Positions 36,232-45,984 of a stretch of DNA of 64,000 bases are shown here, one piece after another. The stretch spans positions 2,790,001 to 2,854,000 of the forward strand of contig NZ_JAUSYK010000001.1 in assembly GCF_030816855.1 (NCBI RefSeq). Reading direction: 5' to 3'. Both the position numbers and the translations under genes were made by a program. This DNA comes from Arthrobacter sp. B3I4 (GTDB lineage: Bacteria; Actinomycetota; Actinomycetes; Actinomycetales; Micrococcaceae). The stretch's first letter is position 1. Each line of letters starts with the position of its first letter. A model generated the notes under the pieces. That model searched no databases, was not told where the DNA came from, and worked only from the letters and a program-made list of their open reading frames with translations.

Positions 36232-36921
36232 TCAGGTGGGATCGTCGCCGCGTGAGAGACGGTCCCAGCTGTCGATCTCGTCGGTCGGCCGGTCTGGGTC
36301 CGGGACGCTGCCGGTAGCGGCGGCGTCGTATTTGGTCCGGCTCTTCCAGTGCCGGCCGGCCGGGACGAGCACAAGGGCGCTGAGCCCCAGCAGCGCACCG
36401 GCGACGACGGCGAGGACAGGGAAAGCGGTGACCCCGACCTGGACGTTGCTGCCGCTGATCCCGGTAGCGGCAGCGATGGAGCCTTGAGCGGCCGCGAGCG
36501 GGTCGGCCAGTACGGTGGCTGCGGCGGCGACGATCCCTGCGGCAGCGAGCACGATGATGGCGGTGATCACCCAGCGCGCGATGCGGCCGGCGATCGAGGC
36601 GGCAAGCCCGCCGGCGAGGGCGACGAGGGCGAGGGCGGTGACCGTGGTGGCGGCCTTGCTGCCCTGGACCTGGAGCCCGTCCTGGCTGCTGACGCCCTGG
36701 CCCAACTGGCTGGGGTCAAGGTGCACGGTGAGCCAGGTCTGGGTGGTGGTGCCGAACACGGCCAGGGCCAGCGCGGCGATGACCAGCACCAGGGTGGACT
36801 TGCGGGCCCAGCGCGGAACAGCCGGGCTGGTGCTCCTGACCGTGCTGCCGGCTCCGCTGGTTGCAGCCCCGCTCATTTCTGCTCCGCTCGATTCCGCCGC
36901 GCTCATTTCTGCTCCGCTCAC
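36232..36921 (-). CDS. Trp biosynthesis-associated membrane protein (TIGR02234-like)
   Basis: 229 residues with four membrane segments, in the place this family always occupies between trpE and trpC. The first 30 residues are low complexity (SGAEMSxAESSGAEMSGAA) because of a 19-bp direct repeat in the DNA. The TQTWLTVHL segment after helix 1 is typical of the family. The start overlaps the trpE stop by 4 nt. No biochemical function is established that I know of. Confidence 0.85.
   Translation of the reverse strand: MSGAEMSAAESSGAEMSGAATSGAGSTVRSTSPAVPRWARKSTLVLVIAALALAVFGTTTQTWLTVHLDPSQLGQGVSSQDGLQVQGSKAATTVTALALVALAGGLAASIAGRIARWVITAIIVLAAAGIVAAAATVLADPLAAAQGSIAAATGISGSNVQVGVTAFPVLAVVAGALLGLSALVLVPAGRHWKSRTKYDAAATGSVPDPDRPTDEIDSWDRLSRGDDPT
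36871..36919 (-). repeat. 19-bp direct repeat spanning the trpE stop and the start of the next gene
   Basis: GCTCATTTCTGCTCCGCTC occurs at 36871-36889 and again, identically, at 36901-36919. It encodes the SGAEM-like repeats at the N-terminus of the Trp-associated membrane protein and overlaps the end of trpE. Confidence 0.85.
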
Positions 36922-38486
36922 TGCTGCTCTGCTCCGGCGGCCGGCACCGTCTCGGCCGTGACGTTGTGCAGCGACTGGGCGGTGTGGACGGCCCGCATCG
37001 GGGCGGCGGCCTTGTTGATGGTTTCAATCGCCTCGGTGGCGTTGACCGAATCGGCCACGATCCCGCCGCCAGCCTGGACGTAGGCGCGGCCGTCGCGCAG
37101 AAGCGCGGACCGGATGGCGATTGCCATGTCCATGTCGCCGGCGAAGTCGAGGTAGCCGACCACGCCGCCGTAGATGCCACGGCGGTGAGGTTCCAGCTCG
37201 TCCAGCAACCGCAGGGCGCGCGGCTTCGGGGCGCCGGAGAGCGTTCCGGCCGGGAAGGTCGCCTTGAGGACGTCGTAGGCGGCGGATTCGGGGGCGAGCT
37301 TGCCGACCACGGTGGATACCAGGTGCATGATGTGGCTGAAGCGCTCCACCTCCATGAACTGGGTAACGTCCACGGTGCCGGCCACGCAGACCTTGGAAAG
37401 ATCGTTGCGGGACAGATCCACCAGCATCAGGTGTTCGGCGCGTTCCTTCTGGTCCGCGAGCAGTTCCTCGGCCAGGGCCTTGTCCGCCTCGACGGTCTTG
37501 CCGCGCGGGCGGGAGCCGGCGATCGGATGGGTGATGACCTCTTCGCCCGTGACCGTCACGAGGGCCTCCGGGGAAGAGCCGACGATCGAGTACTGGCGGC
37601 CGTCGGCGTCCTCGAGGCTGAACAGGTACATGTACGGGCTGGGATTGGTGTTCCGCAGGACGCGGTAGACGTCCAGCGGGTCGGCGCCGCAGTCCATTTC
37701 AAAGCGCCGGGAGATGACCACCTGGAAGACTTCGCCGTCGACGATCGCTTCCTTGCTGCGGTCGATGGCGGCGAGGTAGTCGTTCTCGTCCCAGCGTTCC
37801 TGCACGCTTGAGGCGAAATCGAGGGCGGCGGCCTCGAGCACGGAGACGGGCTGTTCGGTGGGGGTGCTGACCTTCGCGAGGAGGTCCTTCACCCGCGCGA
37901 CGGCGTCGTGCCAGGCTTCATCCACCCGTTCGGAGCTGTTGTCGAAGTTGATCGCGTTGGCGATCAACAGCACGGTCCCATCCATGTTGTCGTGTACGGC
38001 CATGTCCTTGACGAGGTTGAGCGCCATTTCCGGCAGGTGGAGGTCATCTTCCGGCGGGCTGGTGAGCTTTTCCCAGTGTCGGACGGTTTCCCAACCGAGG
38101 AATCCGACAAGTCCTGAAGTGAAGGGCGGCAGACCTTCGAAACGTTCGGTGTGCAGGGCCTGGATGGTGTCCCGAATGGCGTCGACGGGGCTGCCGTCCA
38201 GCGGTACGCCCACCGGCGGCTCGCCGAGCCAGTGCGCCTGCCCATCCCGGGTGGTCAGCGTGGCGCGGGACTTCGCGCCGATGAAGGAATACCGGGACCA
38301 GGCTCCGCCTACCGCGGCGGACTCGAGCAGGAAGGTTCCGGGCTGGCCGTGGGCGAGCTTGCGGTACAGCCCGATCGGGGTCTCGGCATCAGCCAGCACC
38401 TTCAGCCGGACCGGGATGACGCGGCTGCCAACGGCGAGTTCCCGGAATTCGTCCAGGCTGGGGCTGATGATTCCGAGGTCCTGCAT
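36918..38486 (-). CDS. trpE: Anthranilate synthase component I
   Basis: 522 residues. It converts chorismate and ammonia to anthranilate and pyruvate. The chorismate-binding core shows SSPEALVTVTGEEVITHPIA, GSRPRGKT, LVDLSRNDLSKVC and PAGTLSGAPKPRALRLLDEL. The N-terminal feedback region contains the expected LLES element (TFLLESAAVGG). The glutaminase partner TrpG is not in this window. No Trp-rich leader peptide was found in the 111 bp upstream. Confidence 0.96.
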   Translation of the reverse strand: MQDLGIISPSLDEFRELAVGSRVIPVRLKVLADAETPIGLYRKLAHGQPGTFLLESAAVGGAWSRYSFIGAKSRATLTTRDGQAHWLGEPPVGVPLDGSPVDAIRDTIQALHTERFEGLPPFTSGLVGFLGWETVRHWEKLTSPPEDDLHLPEMALNLVKDMAVHDNMDGTVLLIANAINFDNSSERVDEAWHDAVARVKDLLAKVSTPTEQPVSVLEAAALDFASSVQERWDENDYLAAIDRSKEAIVDGEVFQVVISRRFEMDCGADPLDVYRVLRNTNPSPYMYLFSLEDADGRQYSIVGSSPEALVTVTGEEVITHPIAGSRPRGKTVEADKALAEELLADQKERAEHLMLVDLSRNDLSKVCVAGTVDVTQFMEVERFSHIMHLVSTVVGKLAPESAAYDVLKATFPAGTLSGAPKPRALRLLDELEPHRRGIYGGVVGYLDFAGDMDMAIAIRSALLRDGRAYVQAGGGIVADSVNATEAIETINKAAAPMRAVHTAQSLHNVTAETVPAAGAEQQ

Positions 38487-38597
38487 GGCTGGGTCGTTCC
38501 GCCTGTTCTCTAGGTCTGGGGTCTCTGGGTCTGGGGCTTCGGATCTGGTTCTACGGGCGTGATGGGTCGAAGTACTTGGCGCCGGGCCGTGGCCGGG

Positions 38598-38990
38598 TCA
38601 GTCGGCCTGGCCCACGACCGCGTCCAGGTCCCGGCCGTCGAAGCACGTCCTGGTCCCGGTGTGGCACGCGGCGCCGACCTGGTCGACCCGGACCAGCAGG
38701 GCATCGCCGTCGCAGTCCAGGGCGAGGGACTTGACCCACTGCACATGGCCGGAGGTGTCGCCCTTGCGCCAGTATTCCTGCCGGGAGCGCGAGTAGAAGG
38801 TCACCCGGCCGCTGGTCAGCGTACGGTGCAGCGCCTCGTCGTCCATCCAGCCCAGCATGAGCACCTCGTTGGTGTCATACTGCTGGACGATCGCGGCCAC
38901 CAGGCCGGCACCGTCCCGTTTCAGGGATCGGGCAAGGTCCGCCGGAAGAGGCGTCTCGCTGGCGGGGGCGGGGGCAGGCTGCTCAGACAT
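38598..38990 (-). CDS. hisI: Phosphoribosyl-AMP cyclohydrolase
   Basis: 130 residues from the ATG at 38990; the frame is open far upstream but into the divergent gene's territory. It opens the purine ring of PR-AMP in histidine synthesis. Signatures are [32 protein letters not shown] and the metal ligands in LDCDGDALL and [12 protein letters not shown]. Monofunctional, since hisE is separate (41681-41944). It precedes trpE. Confidence 0.94.
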   Translation of the reverse strand: MSEQPAPAPASETPLPADLARSLKRDGAGLVAAIVQQYDTNEVLMLGWMDDEALHRTLTSGRVTFYSRSRQEYWRKGDTSGHVQWVKSLALDCDGDALLVRVDQVGAACHTGTRTCFDGRDLDAVVGQAD

Positions 38991-39138
38991 CAGCTCAAGT
39001 CTAGTGCCTTCGGGATGGGCACCACGCGGCGGGGTAAGGCAGCCCAGCCTTCGATGAGCCCGCCAAACGCCGCCGCGGGCCGAAACCACGCCGCTTTGTG
39101 TCCTCGCGGGCGGGCGTCTCGTGCTAGTTTCACAAGTG

Positions 39139-39783
39139 ATGCATTTCGTCGACCCGTCCCGAGAAGTCCTGGCCGAAACCTTGCTGGCGGCCGGTCCCGA
39201 TTCCCCCACGCTCTGCAAGGGGTGGCAAACCCGTGATCTTGCCGCGCACCTGTACCTGCGCGAACGCAAAGCCCGGGTGGGGCTGGGCCTGCTGGTCAAG
39301 CGTTTGGCCAAGGCCTCGGACCAGGCCACCGCGGAGCTCGCCGCCAAGATCGAGAGCGCCGAGGCCTACGCCAAGCTGGTCAACACCTTCCGGGCCGGAC
39401 CGCCGCCCCTCTCCCCCATGCGTATCAAGGCGTTGGATGAGAGTTCGAATCTGACCGAATACTTTGTGCACACCGAGGACGTCCGCCGCGCGGTCGACCG
39501 ATGGGCGCCGCGGGCCCTCGACGCGGCCTACTCCGACGCGCTTTGGGACGATCTGGTGAAACGCGCCGCCATTCTCTACCGGGGCGTGGATCTGGGCATC
39601 GTGCTGGTCAGCCCGTCCGGTCCCCGGCACGTGGCCAAGCGCGCACCCGTCTCAGTCGCCATCGTCGGCGAGCCCGGTGAGCTGCTGATGCACGCCCACG
39701 GCCGCACCCGGCATGCCCTCGTGACTTTCGAAGGCCAGCCGGACGCCGTCGCCCTGCTGCAGTCCGCAGAGGTAGGACTCTAG
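39139..39783 (+). CDS. TIGR03085-type DinB/MDMPI-fold protein
   Basis: 214 residues from the ATG at 39139. The N-terminal [22 protein letters not shown] carries the W-x-x-x-x-L-x-x-H signature of the mycothiol-dependent isomerase fold, and [13 protein letters not shown] the second ligand region. It is thus a distant relative of the maleylpyruvate isomerase at 3526-4278, but its reaction is unknown. No ribosome binding site is visible; TAGTTT seven bases upstream suggests a leaderless message. It stands alone on the + strand between hisI and hisF. Confidence 0.8.
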   Translation: MHFVDPSREVLAETLLAAGPDSPTLCKGWQTRDLAAHLYLRERKARVGLGLLVKRLAKASDQATAELAAKIESAEAYAKLVNTFRAGPPPLSPMRIKALDESSNLTEYFVHTEDVRRAVDRWAPRALDAAYSDALWDDLVKRAAILYRGVDLGIVLVSPSGPRHVAKRAPVSVAIVGEPGELLMHAHGRTRHALVTFEGQPDAVALLQSAEVGL

Positions 39784-39877
39784 TCACCGCACCTACGGGC
39801 ACAGCGCAGCATACGTTGGTCCCACGCCCGCAGGGTTCCCTGTCCGAGCTTGCGAGGATAGGGGGCGGGCGGCCCGT

Positions 39878-40654
39878 TTAGCGGACTTCGAAGCCGGCCG
39901 CGCGGATCGCGGCCTTAACCTGGCCGATCATGTCGAGCGGGCCAAAGTGGAACACTGAGGCTGCCAGCACGGCGTCCGCGCCGGCGGCCACGGCAGGCGG
40001 GAAGTGCTCGGGCTTGCCGGCGCCGCCGGAGGCGATCAGCGGCACCTTCACTGCCGCGCGGGCCAGCCGGATCAGTTCCAGGTCGAACCCGTCCTTGGTG
40101 CCGTCGGCGTCGATCGAGTTCAGCAGGATCTCCCCCACGCCGCGGTCCGCGGCTTCACGCGCCCAGGCCAGGGCGTCGATTCCGGTGCCCTGGCGGCCGC
40201 CGTGGGTGGTGACCTCAAAGCCGGAGGGCGTCGGCTGGGAACCGGGACGGGTGCGGCGCGCATCGAGGGAGAGCACCAGCACCTGGGAACCGAAGTGCCG
40301 GGTGATCTCATCGATCACTTCGGGCCGGGCCACCGCCGCGGTGTTGATCGCGGCCTTGTCCGCGCCGTAGCGCAGCAGCTTGTCCACCTCGGTCACGCCG
40401 CGGACGCCGCCGCCGACGGTCAACGGAATGAAGACTTCCTCGGCGGTGCGGCGGACGACGTCGAAGGTGGTTTCGCGGTTGCCCGAGGATGCCGTCACGT
40501 CAAGGAAGGTCAGCTCGTCGGCGCCCCCGTTGTCGTACCGGTGCGCCAGCTCCACGGGATCGCCGGCGTCGCGCAGACCCTCGAAGTTGATCCCCTTGAC
40601 CACGCGCCCGGCGTCGACGTCAAGGCACGGGATGACGCGGATGGCTACAGACAT
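39878..40654 (-). CDS. hisF: Imidazole glycerol phosphate synthase cyclase subunit
   Basis: 258 residues. TIM barrel with the catalytic Asp in [45 protein letters not shown] and [18 protein letters not shown] are family hallmarks. It needs HisH for ammonia, which is not in the window. It lies between hisG and hisI in the leftward his/trp run. Confidence 0.96.
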   Translation of the reverse strand: MSVAIRVIPCLDVDAGRVVKGINFEGLRDAGDPVELAHRYDNGGADELTFLDVTASSGNRETTFDVVRRTAEEVFIPLTVGGGVRGVTEVDKLLRYGADKAAINTAAVARPEVIDEITRHFGSQVLVLSLDARRTRPGSQPTPSGFEVTTHGGRQGTGIDALAWAREAADRGVGEILLNSIDADGTKDGFDLELIRLARAAVKVPLIASGGAGKPEHFPPAVAAGADAVLAASVFHFGPLDMIGQVKAAIRAAGFEVR

Positions 40655-40717
40655 GGCTGCTCCTGATCTGGGCCCAGGGATACTGGGCTTACGGGCATGG
40701 GTGTTACGGGCGGGCCG

Positions 40718-41560
40718 CTAGATCCGGCAGGCGTGGATGCTGCTGACCAGGATGGCGCGGGCGCCGAGGTCGTAAAGTTCGTCCATGATCCGGTTGGTGT
40801 CCTTCTTCGGAACCATGGAGCGGACAGCCGCCCAGTCCGAGTCACGCAGCGGCGAGACCGTGGGCGACTCAAGGCCGGGGGTCAGCTTCGCGGCCTGCTC
40901 GACGAGTTCGTTGCGGATGTCGTAATCCATCAGCACGTACTGCCGGGCGACGAGGACGCCCTGCAAGCGGCGGATCAGCACCTCGGCGGCCGGGTTCTGC
41001 TCGCCTTTGCGGCCGATCAGGACCGATTCCGAGTTCAGGATCGGGTCGCCGAAGATTTCCATCCCGGCGGCCTTGAGCGTGGTGCCGGTTTCGACGACGT
41101 CGGCGATCGCGTCGGCGACGCCGAGCCGCACGGAGGATTCCACCGCGCCGTCGAGCCGGACCACCTTGGCGTTGATGCCGCGCTCGGCGAGGTAGGCGCG
41201 CAGCAGCCCGTCGTAACTGGTGGCCAGGCGCTTGCCTTCGAGCTGGTCGATGGCGGTGAAGTCCCCCACGGGGCCGGCGAAGCGGAAGGTGGACGCGGCG
41301 AAACCGAGCGGGAGCAGCTCTTCGGCGTCGACCTGGGCATCAAGCAGCAGGTCCCGGCCGGTGATGCCGACATCCAGGGTGCCCTGGCCGACGTAAACGG
41401 CGATGTCGCGGGGACGAAGGAAGAAAAACTCGATGTCGTTGTCCGGGTCCACCATGACCAGTTCGCGGCTGTCGCGGCGCTGGCGGTAGCCGGCTTCGGC
41501 GAGCATGGCGGAAGCGGCTTCGGACAGGGATCCCTTGTTCGGGACGGCAACTCTCAGCAT
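40718..41560 (-). CDS. hisG: ATP phosphoribosyltransferase (long form)
   Basis: 280 residues, the long form with a C-terminal ACT-like domain that binds histidine (feedback control known for the family). Visible signatures are [34 protein letters not shown], and [20 protein letters not shown] for PRPP. It performs the first step of histidine synthesis and is followed by hisF. Confidence 0.95.
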   Translation of the reverse strand: MLRVAVPNKGSLSEAASAMLAEAGYRQRRDSRELVMVDPDNDIEFFFLRPRDIAVYVGQGTLDVGITGRDLLLDAQVDAEELLPLGFAASTFRFAGPVGDFTAIDQLEGKRLATSYDGLLRAYLAERGINAKVVRLDGAVESSVRLGVADAIADVVETGTTLKAAGMEIFGDPILNSESVLIGRKGEQNPAAEVLIRRLQGVLVARQYVLMDYDIRNELVEQAAKLTPGLESPTVSPLRDSDWAAVRSMVPKKDTNRIMDELYDLGARAILVSSIHACRI

Positions 41561-41680
41561 GGGAAGTTCTTTCTGGTTGGAACGTCGTTGGTACAGGCAC
41601 AGCGGGCCACGATGTGCGCGGTGCCGGGAATGGAGTCCCGGAACGGATCCGGGTCCGCCCCGGACGAGGGCGCGGCGTGG

Positions 41681-41944
41681 CTAGAGATGCTTGTAGACGT
41701 CCTCCAGGCTCAGCCCTTTAGCGAGCATCAGAACCTGCAGGTGATAGAGCAACTGGGAGATTTCTTCCGCGGCGGCCTCGTCGGATTCGTACTCGGCAGC
41801 CATCCACACCTCGGCTGCTTCCTCCACGACTTTCTTGCCGATGCCGTGGACTCCGGAATCAAGTTCGGCGACGGTGCGGGAGCCCTCCGGGCGGGCGGCA
41901 GCCTTCTCGCTCAGTTCTGCGAACAGCGACTCGAAATTCTTCAC
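41681..41944 (-). CDS. hisE: Phosphoribosyl-ATP pyrophosphatase
   Basis: 87 residues from the GTG at 41944, which follows CTGGAGGGC; the open frame to 42022 overlaps the region upstream without support. The MazG-like helical core shows [16 protein letters not shown] and [17 protein letters not shown] with the acidic metal ligands. It hydrolyses PR-ATP to PR-AMP. It lies between ribH and hisG. Confidence 0.94.
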   Translation of the reverse strand: MKNFESLFAELSEKAAARPEGSRTVAELDSGVHGIGKKVVEEAAEVWMAAEYESDEAAAEEISQLLYHLQVLMLAKGLSLEDVYKHL

Positions 41945-42026
41945 GCCCTCCAGCCTACTTGTTCCCGGCCGGACCTCGCCCGCCGGGCCGCTGGATGACG
42001 GCCCCGATGTGAGCGAATGCACACGC

Positions 42027-42512
42027 TCAGGAGTACTGCTTGAGCGTGACGGCGGTGGCGAGGGCGGCGGTGACGGCCTCGTGGCCCTTGTCCTCGGTGG
42101 AGCCGGGAAGGCCGGCGCGGTCGATGCCCTGTTGTTCGGTGTCGCAGGTCAGGACACCGAAACCGACCGGCACACCGGTCCGGACGCCGACCTCGGTCAG
42201 ACCCAGGGTGGCGGCCTCGCAGACGTATTCGAAGTGCGGTGTACCGCCGCGGATCACGACGCCCAGTGCCACGACGGCGTCGAAGTGCGGCGCCAGCCGG
42301 GCCGCCGCGACCGGCAGCTCAAAGGTCCCGGGCACGCGCAGCACGGTGGGCTCGCTGATGCCGGCGTCCTTGGCGGCACGCAGCGCGCCGTCGAGCAGGC
42401 CGTCCATGATCCGGGTGTGCCAGCTGGCGGCCACGATGGCCAGCTTGAGCTGTGCGGTTTCCTCCGGCTGGAAGGTGGAAAGGTCAATCTGGGGGGCGCC
42501 ATGGCCGCTCAT
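42027..42512 (-). CDS. ribH: 6,7-dimethyl-8-ribityllumazine synthase
   Basis: 161 residues. It condenses the pyrimidine intermediate with the four-carbon RibB product. [19 protein letters not shown] is the phosphate-binding/active-site signature, and [16 protein letters not shown] the C-terminal one. Last gene of the riboflavin operon, 82 bp before hisE. Confidence 0.95.
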   Translation of the reverse strand: MSGHGAPQIDLSTFQPEETAQLKLAIVAASWHTRIMDGLLDGALRAAKDAGISEPTVLRVPGTFELPVAAARLAPHFDAVVALGVVIRGGTPHFEYVCEAATLGLTEVGVRTGVPVGFGVLTCDTEQQGIDRAGLPGSTEDKGHEAVTAALATAVTLKQYS

Positions 42513-42555
42513 TCGGATTCCTTGCTGTAGATGCTTAATCGGGGGTGGCTGTGGC

Positions 42556-43257
42556 TTAGCCTTGGTCTGGCTCGAGCCGGCGCTGGGCCGCAGCTGGTTC
42601 CGCGGCGGCCGGCAGCATGTCGAGGACCAGGCGGTGGTCCATCCGGTCCTTCTTGGTCTGCAGGTAGCGCAGGTTTTGTTCCCGGGACGGCACCTCGGTG
42701 GGGACCATTTCGACGACGCTGACGCCGGCCTGGGCCAGCCGGTCCTGCTTGTCCGGGTTGTTGCTCAGCAGCCGGATCTCCTGCAGGCCCATTTCGGCGA
42801 GGATCTGCGCGGCGGCCCGGTAGGAGCGGGCGTCCACGGGGAGGCCTAGCTGCTCGTTGGCCTCGACGGTGTCGAACCCGGCTTCCTGCAGGGCATAGGC
42901 CTTGATTTTGTTGGCCAGGCCAATGCCGCGGCCTTCCTGGCCGCGCAGGTACAGCAGGGTACCGCCGTACGCGTGGATCATCTCCAGGGCGTAGGCCAGC
43001 TGTTCGCCGCAGTCGCAGCGGTAGGAGCCGAAAACGTCGCCGGTGAGGCATTCGGAGTGCAACCTGACCAGGGGCGCCTGCCCGTCCGTGGCCGGCAGCG
43101 GGGAGCTGACGGCGAGGTGCTCGGCCCCGGTCTCGAGGTCGGTCCAGGCCTGGGCCACGAAGTCGCCGTAGGCGGTGGGCAGCTGGACGATCGGTCCGCC
43201 GCTGACCGGATGCGGCTGCTGAGCCGGGGTGGCCGGCTGTGCTTCAGAAGTCGTCAT
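42556..43257 (-). CDS. ribA: GTP cyclohydrolase II
   Basis: 233 residues. The zinc ligands are in [21 protein letters not shown], followed by [20 protein letters not shown] and [10 protein letters not shown]. It starts riboflavin synthesis from GTP. Here it is a separate protein with its own site (GTGAGG), 22 bp after ribB, rather than the fused RibBA common in related bacteria. Confidence 0.94.
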   Translation of the reverse strand: MTTSEAQPATPAQQPHPVSGGPIVQLPTAYGDFVAQAWTDLETGAEHLAVSSPLPATDGQAPLVRLHSECLTGDVFGSYRCDCGEQLAYALEMIHAYGGTLLYLRGQEGRGIGLANKIKAYALQEAGFDTVEANEQLGLPVDARSYRAAAQILAEMGLQEIRLLSNNPDKQDRLAQAGVSVVEMVPTEVPSREQNLRYLQTKKDRMDHRLVLDMLPAAAEPAAAQRRLEPDQG

Positions 43258-43279
43258 TGTTTTTCCTCACTCCAGGGTG

Positions 43280-43960
43280 TCAGGCGGATTCCGCTGTGTG
43301 GCTGCCGGTGTTCCCGGCTTCAAGGTACGCCACCAGGTCGGCAATCGAGATCAGCGGGCAGCCATGTTCCAGCGCGAAGCCGCGAAGTCCGTCCAGCCGC
43401 ATCATCTCTCCGTCGTCGTACACTACTTCAGCGATCACGCCCACAGGTTCGAGGCCCGCCAGCCGGCACAGCTCAACGGCCGCTTCAGTGTGGCCGGGAC
43501 GCTCACGCACACCGCCGTTAACGGCGCGCAGCGGAAAAACATGCCCCGGCCGGGTCAGGGAACCGGGCTGGCTGGCGGAATCGGCCAGGATCCGGGCGGT
43601 CAGGGCCCGGTCCGTGGCTGAGATTCCGGTGCTGACACCCACGCCCGCGTCGCAGGAGACCGTGTAGGCGGTCCCTTTCGCATCCTCGTTGACTGCCGCC
43701 ATGGGCGGCAGCGCCAGCGCGTCGGCGCGTTCACCCGGCAGCGGCACGCAGATCACGCCGGAGCTGTAGCGGATGGTCCAGCCCATCAGCGCCGGGGTGG
43801 CGTGCTGGGCCGCGAAGATGATGTCGCCTTCGTTTTCGCGGTCTTCGTTGTCCACCACCAGCACCGGACGGCCGGCAGCCATGGCACGGATGGCGTCCTC
43901 GATAGGGTCCAGCCTCGGCGCGTCCATCGCGAGTCCTTTGGCGTCCTGCAGCCGGCTCAT
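43280..43960 (-). CDS. ribB: 3,4-dihydroxy-2-butanone 4-phosphate synthase (monofunctional)
   Basis: 226 residues. It makes the C4 unit from ribulose 5-phosphate. VVDNEDRENEGDIIFAAQ holds the acidic active-site loop, and RPGHVFPLRA with GHTEAAVELCRLAGL the remaining signatures. The protein ends soon after the RibB fold; no cyclohydrolase is fused. ATGA overlap with the ribE stop. Confidence 0.94.
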   Translation of the reverse strand: MSRLQDAKGLAMDAPRLDPIEDAIRAMAAGRPVLVVDNEDRENEGDIIFAAQHATPALMGWTIRYSSGVICVPLPGERADALALPPMAAVNEDAKGTAYTVSCDAGVGVSTGISATDRALTARILADSASQPGSLTRPGHVFPLRAVNGGVRERPGHTEAAVELCRLAGLEPVGVIAEVVYDDGEMMRLDGLRGFALEHGCPLISIADLVAYLEAGNTGSHTAESA

Positions 43961-44595
43961 GATGCAGCCTCCCCGTTGCGTGCGGCCGGAGCGAAGGCGA
44001 GCAGGCGTTCGGTGTACTTGGCCAGCACGTCGACCTCCAGGTTGACTGGGCTCCCGATCGATTTTGCGCCCAGGCCCGTCTCGGCCAGCGTTGTCGGGAT
44101 CAGCCCGACCTCGAACCAGGGGGCCCGGTCCGGCGCGGGGCTCACGGCAGTGACGGTCAGGGAGACGCCGTCGACGGCGATAGATCCCTTTTCCGCGATG
44201 TAGCGGGCCAGCGGGGCGGGAACACCGAAACGCAGCCGGTCCCAGTTGCCGAGCGCCTCGCGTTCGAGAAGTTCACCGACGCCGTCGACGTGGCCCTGCA
44301 CGACGTGACCGTCAAGCCGGCCGCCGGCCGGCACGCAGCGTTCGAGGTTGACGGGATCGCCGGCGGCCAGCCCGCCGATGGTGCTACGGACCAGGGTCTC
44401 GCCCATGACGTCGACGCTGAAGTCGGTGCCGTCGATCTCGGTGGCGGTCAGGCACACCCCGTTGACCGCGACGGAGCCGCCAAGGGCCAGGCCGTCGGTG
44501 CTGGCCGGAGCGTGCAGACGCAGCGTGGCGCTGGTCTCGCCGTCTCGCTCGACGGAGAGCACCTTCCCTTGTTCGGCAATAATTCCGGTAAACAT
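43957..44595 (-). CDS. ribE: Riboflavin synthase
   Basis: 212 residues made of two similar lumazine-binding barrels: MFTGIIAEQGKVLSV...SVAVNGVCLTAT in the first and HVVQGHVDGVGELL...SIAVDGVSLTVTAV in the second. It dismutates two lumazines to riboflavin. It starts exactly at the ribD end (TGATG-type one-base overlap). Confidence 0.95.
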   Translation of the reverse strand: MFTGIIAEQGKVLSVERDGETSATLRLHAPASTDGLALGGSVAVNGVCLTATEIDGTDFSVDVMGETLVRSTIGGLAAGDPVNLERCVPAGGRLDGHVVQGHVDGVGELLEREALGNWDRLRFGVPAPLARYIAEKGSIAVDGVSLTVTAVSPAPDRAPWFEVGLIPTTLAETGLGAKSIGSPVNLEVDVLAKYTERLLAFAPAARNGEAAS

Positions 44596-45812
44596 CAGTT
44601 GCCTCCTGCGGCGGTGTCCGCGGCGTTGCGCGGGGTGGAATCGGGTGAAGTCTTGCTCGGAGAAACGGTGCCCGGTCTCAGGTGCAGCCGAAGGTCGCGG
44701 CCCAGCAACTGGACGGCGCCGCCCGAGGCCTGGTCCCAGTCCCAGAGTTGGGCGTCGGCGAGGGTGCCGATGCCGAGGTCTTCCAGGGCCGGGGTGCCAG
44801 AGCCGAGGAGGGTGGGGGCCAGGTAGACGATGAGTTCGTCGACGAGGCCGGCAGCCAGGAAGGCACTCAGTATCCGCGAGCCGCCCTCGACCATGAGGTG
44901 CCGGACACCGGCGTCGAACAACTGCTCCAGCGCCTCCCCGGGGACACGGGTCGGCAGGTGCAGCACCTTGCCGTCAGTCCCGTTGACCGCGGCGTCCTCG
45001 GGGATACCGCGCAACCCCATTACCGCGCGCAGCGGCTGGCGTCCGGACGGTTCCCCGTCGGCGTTGCGGGCGGTCAGCCGGGGGTTGTCCACCAGGACCG
45101 TCTGGGTGCCGACCAGGATGGCGTCGATCCGGCCGCGCAACGCGTGGTTGTCGGCAAGCGACTCGGGGCTGGAGATCCACTGGCTGGTCCCGTCGCTGGC
45201 CGCGATCCGGCTGTCCAGGGTCTGGGCAATGTGCAGGGTGACGAAGGGCCGCTTGGCGGCCACCGCGTCGAACCAGCGCCGGTTGAGGTCCAGGGCAGCG
45301 ACGGCGCCGAGGCCCGAGCGGACCCGGACGCCGGCGGCCCTCAGGGTGGCCGCTCCTCCGGCTGCCGGATCGTGCGGGTCATCGACGGCGTAGACGACGT
45401 CGGCGATGCCGGCGTTGATGATGGCCTGGGCGCAGGGGCCGGTGCGTCCGCAGTGGTTGCAGGGTTCGAGCGTGACCAGCATGGTGGTTCCGTGCAGGTC
45501 CACGCCCGCCGCCGTGGCCTGGGCGATGGCGTCGACTTCGGCGTGGGGAGTGCCGGCGCCCCGGTGGTAGCCAGTGACGACCGGTGCGCCGTCGCTTCCA
45601 ATGACGACGGCTCCCACCAACGGGTTAGCTCCGCGGGGGCCGAGCGCGGCTGCGGCAAGGGCGGCGTCCATGGCGGCCGTCTCTGCCGCGCTGAAGCCTG
45701 CGGCGGTGAAGTCGTCCGGGAGTTCCGGGGCCTGCGGCTCGTGGCGCTGGGCGCGCTGGTCAACGGCGGCTGCGTTCTTCGGCAGCCCGGCGGCCGCCTG
45801 CCGAGCGCTCAT
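44595..45812 (-). CDS. ribD: Bifunctional riboflavin deaminase/reductase
   Basis: 405 residues from the ATG at 45812, whose first bases overlap the stop of a 27-codon ORF as ATGA; an in-frame ATG at 45878 also exists. The deaminase domain has GTPHAEVDAI and LVTLEPCNHCGRTGPCAQAI (zinc ligands). The reductase domain begins at RPFVTLHIAQTLDSRIA. About 35 extra residues precede the deaminase domain and a variable tail follows. First enzyme gene downstream of the FMN riboswitch. Confidence 0.93.
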   Translation of the reverse strand: MSARQAAAGLPKNAAAVDQRAQRHEPQAPELPDDFTAAGFSAAETAAMDAALAAAALGPRGANPLVGAVVIGSDGAPVVTGYHRGAGTPHAEVDAIAQATAAGVDLHGTTMLVTLEPCNHCGRTGPCAQAIINAGIADVVYAVDDPHDPAAGGAATLRAAGVRVRSGLGAVAALDLNRRWFDAVAAKRPFVTLHIAQTLDSRIAASDGTSQWISSPESLADNHALRGRIDAILVGTQTVLVDNPRLTARNADGEPSGRQPLRAVMGLRGIPEDAAVNGTDGKVLHLPTRVPGEALEQLFDAGVRHLMVEGGSRILSAFLAAGLVDELIVYLAPTLLGSGTPALEDLGIGTLADAQLWDWDQASGGAVQLLGRDLRLHLRPGTVSPSKTSPDSTPRNAADTAAGGN

Positions 45813-45892
45813 TTGCCGTCCGCCCGGTCCTGCCGGGCCCGCTGGGCCTGCTCGGCGCTGGTGGCGGCTAAGAGCCATCGCAAGGGGTTCAT
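45809..45892 (-). CDS. 27-residue leader-type small ORF coupled to ribD
   Basis: ATG at 45892, nine bases after GGAAGGA, a stronger ribosome binding site than any in front of ribD. The product starts MNPLRWLLAATSAEQ, then turns polar (RARQDRADGK). The stop TGA overlaps the ribD ATG (ATGA). It may act as a translational entry for ribD, so that the riboswitch controls one site for both. It might also encode a functional small protein. Predicted by reading only. Confidence 0.5.
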   Translation of the reverse strand: MNPLRWLLAATSAEQAQRARQDRADGK

Positions 45893-45984
45893 GCGTGTCG
45901 TTCCTTCCCTCAGAACCGCGATGGCTCCGGGGGTATACGACAGCGAAATCCCGCAGCGCTCGAGGGCGCCGCAGTAACAGCTGT

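Noticed and set aside
38487..38597. Tryptophan attenuator or leader peptide before trpE
   Set aside because: No Trp codon cluster and no terminator/antiterminator pair in the 111-bp gap.
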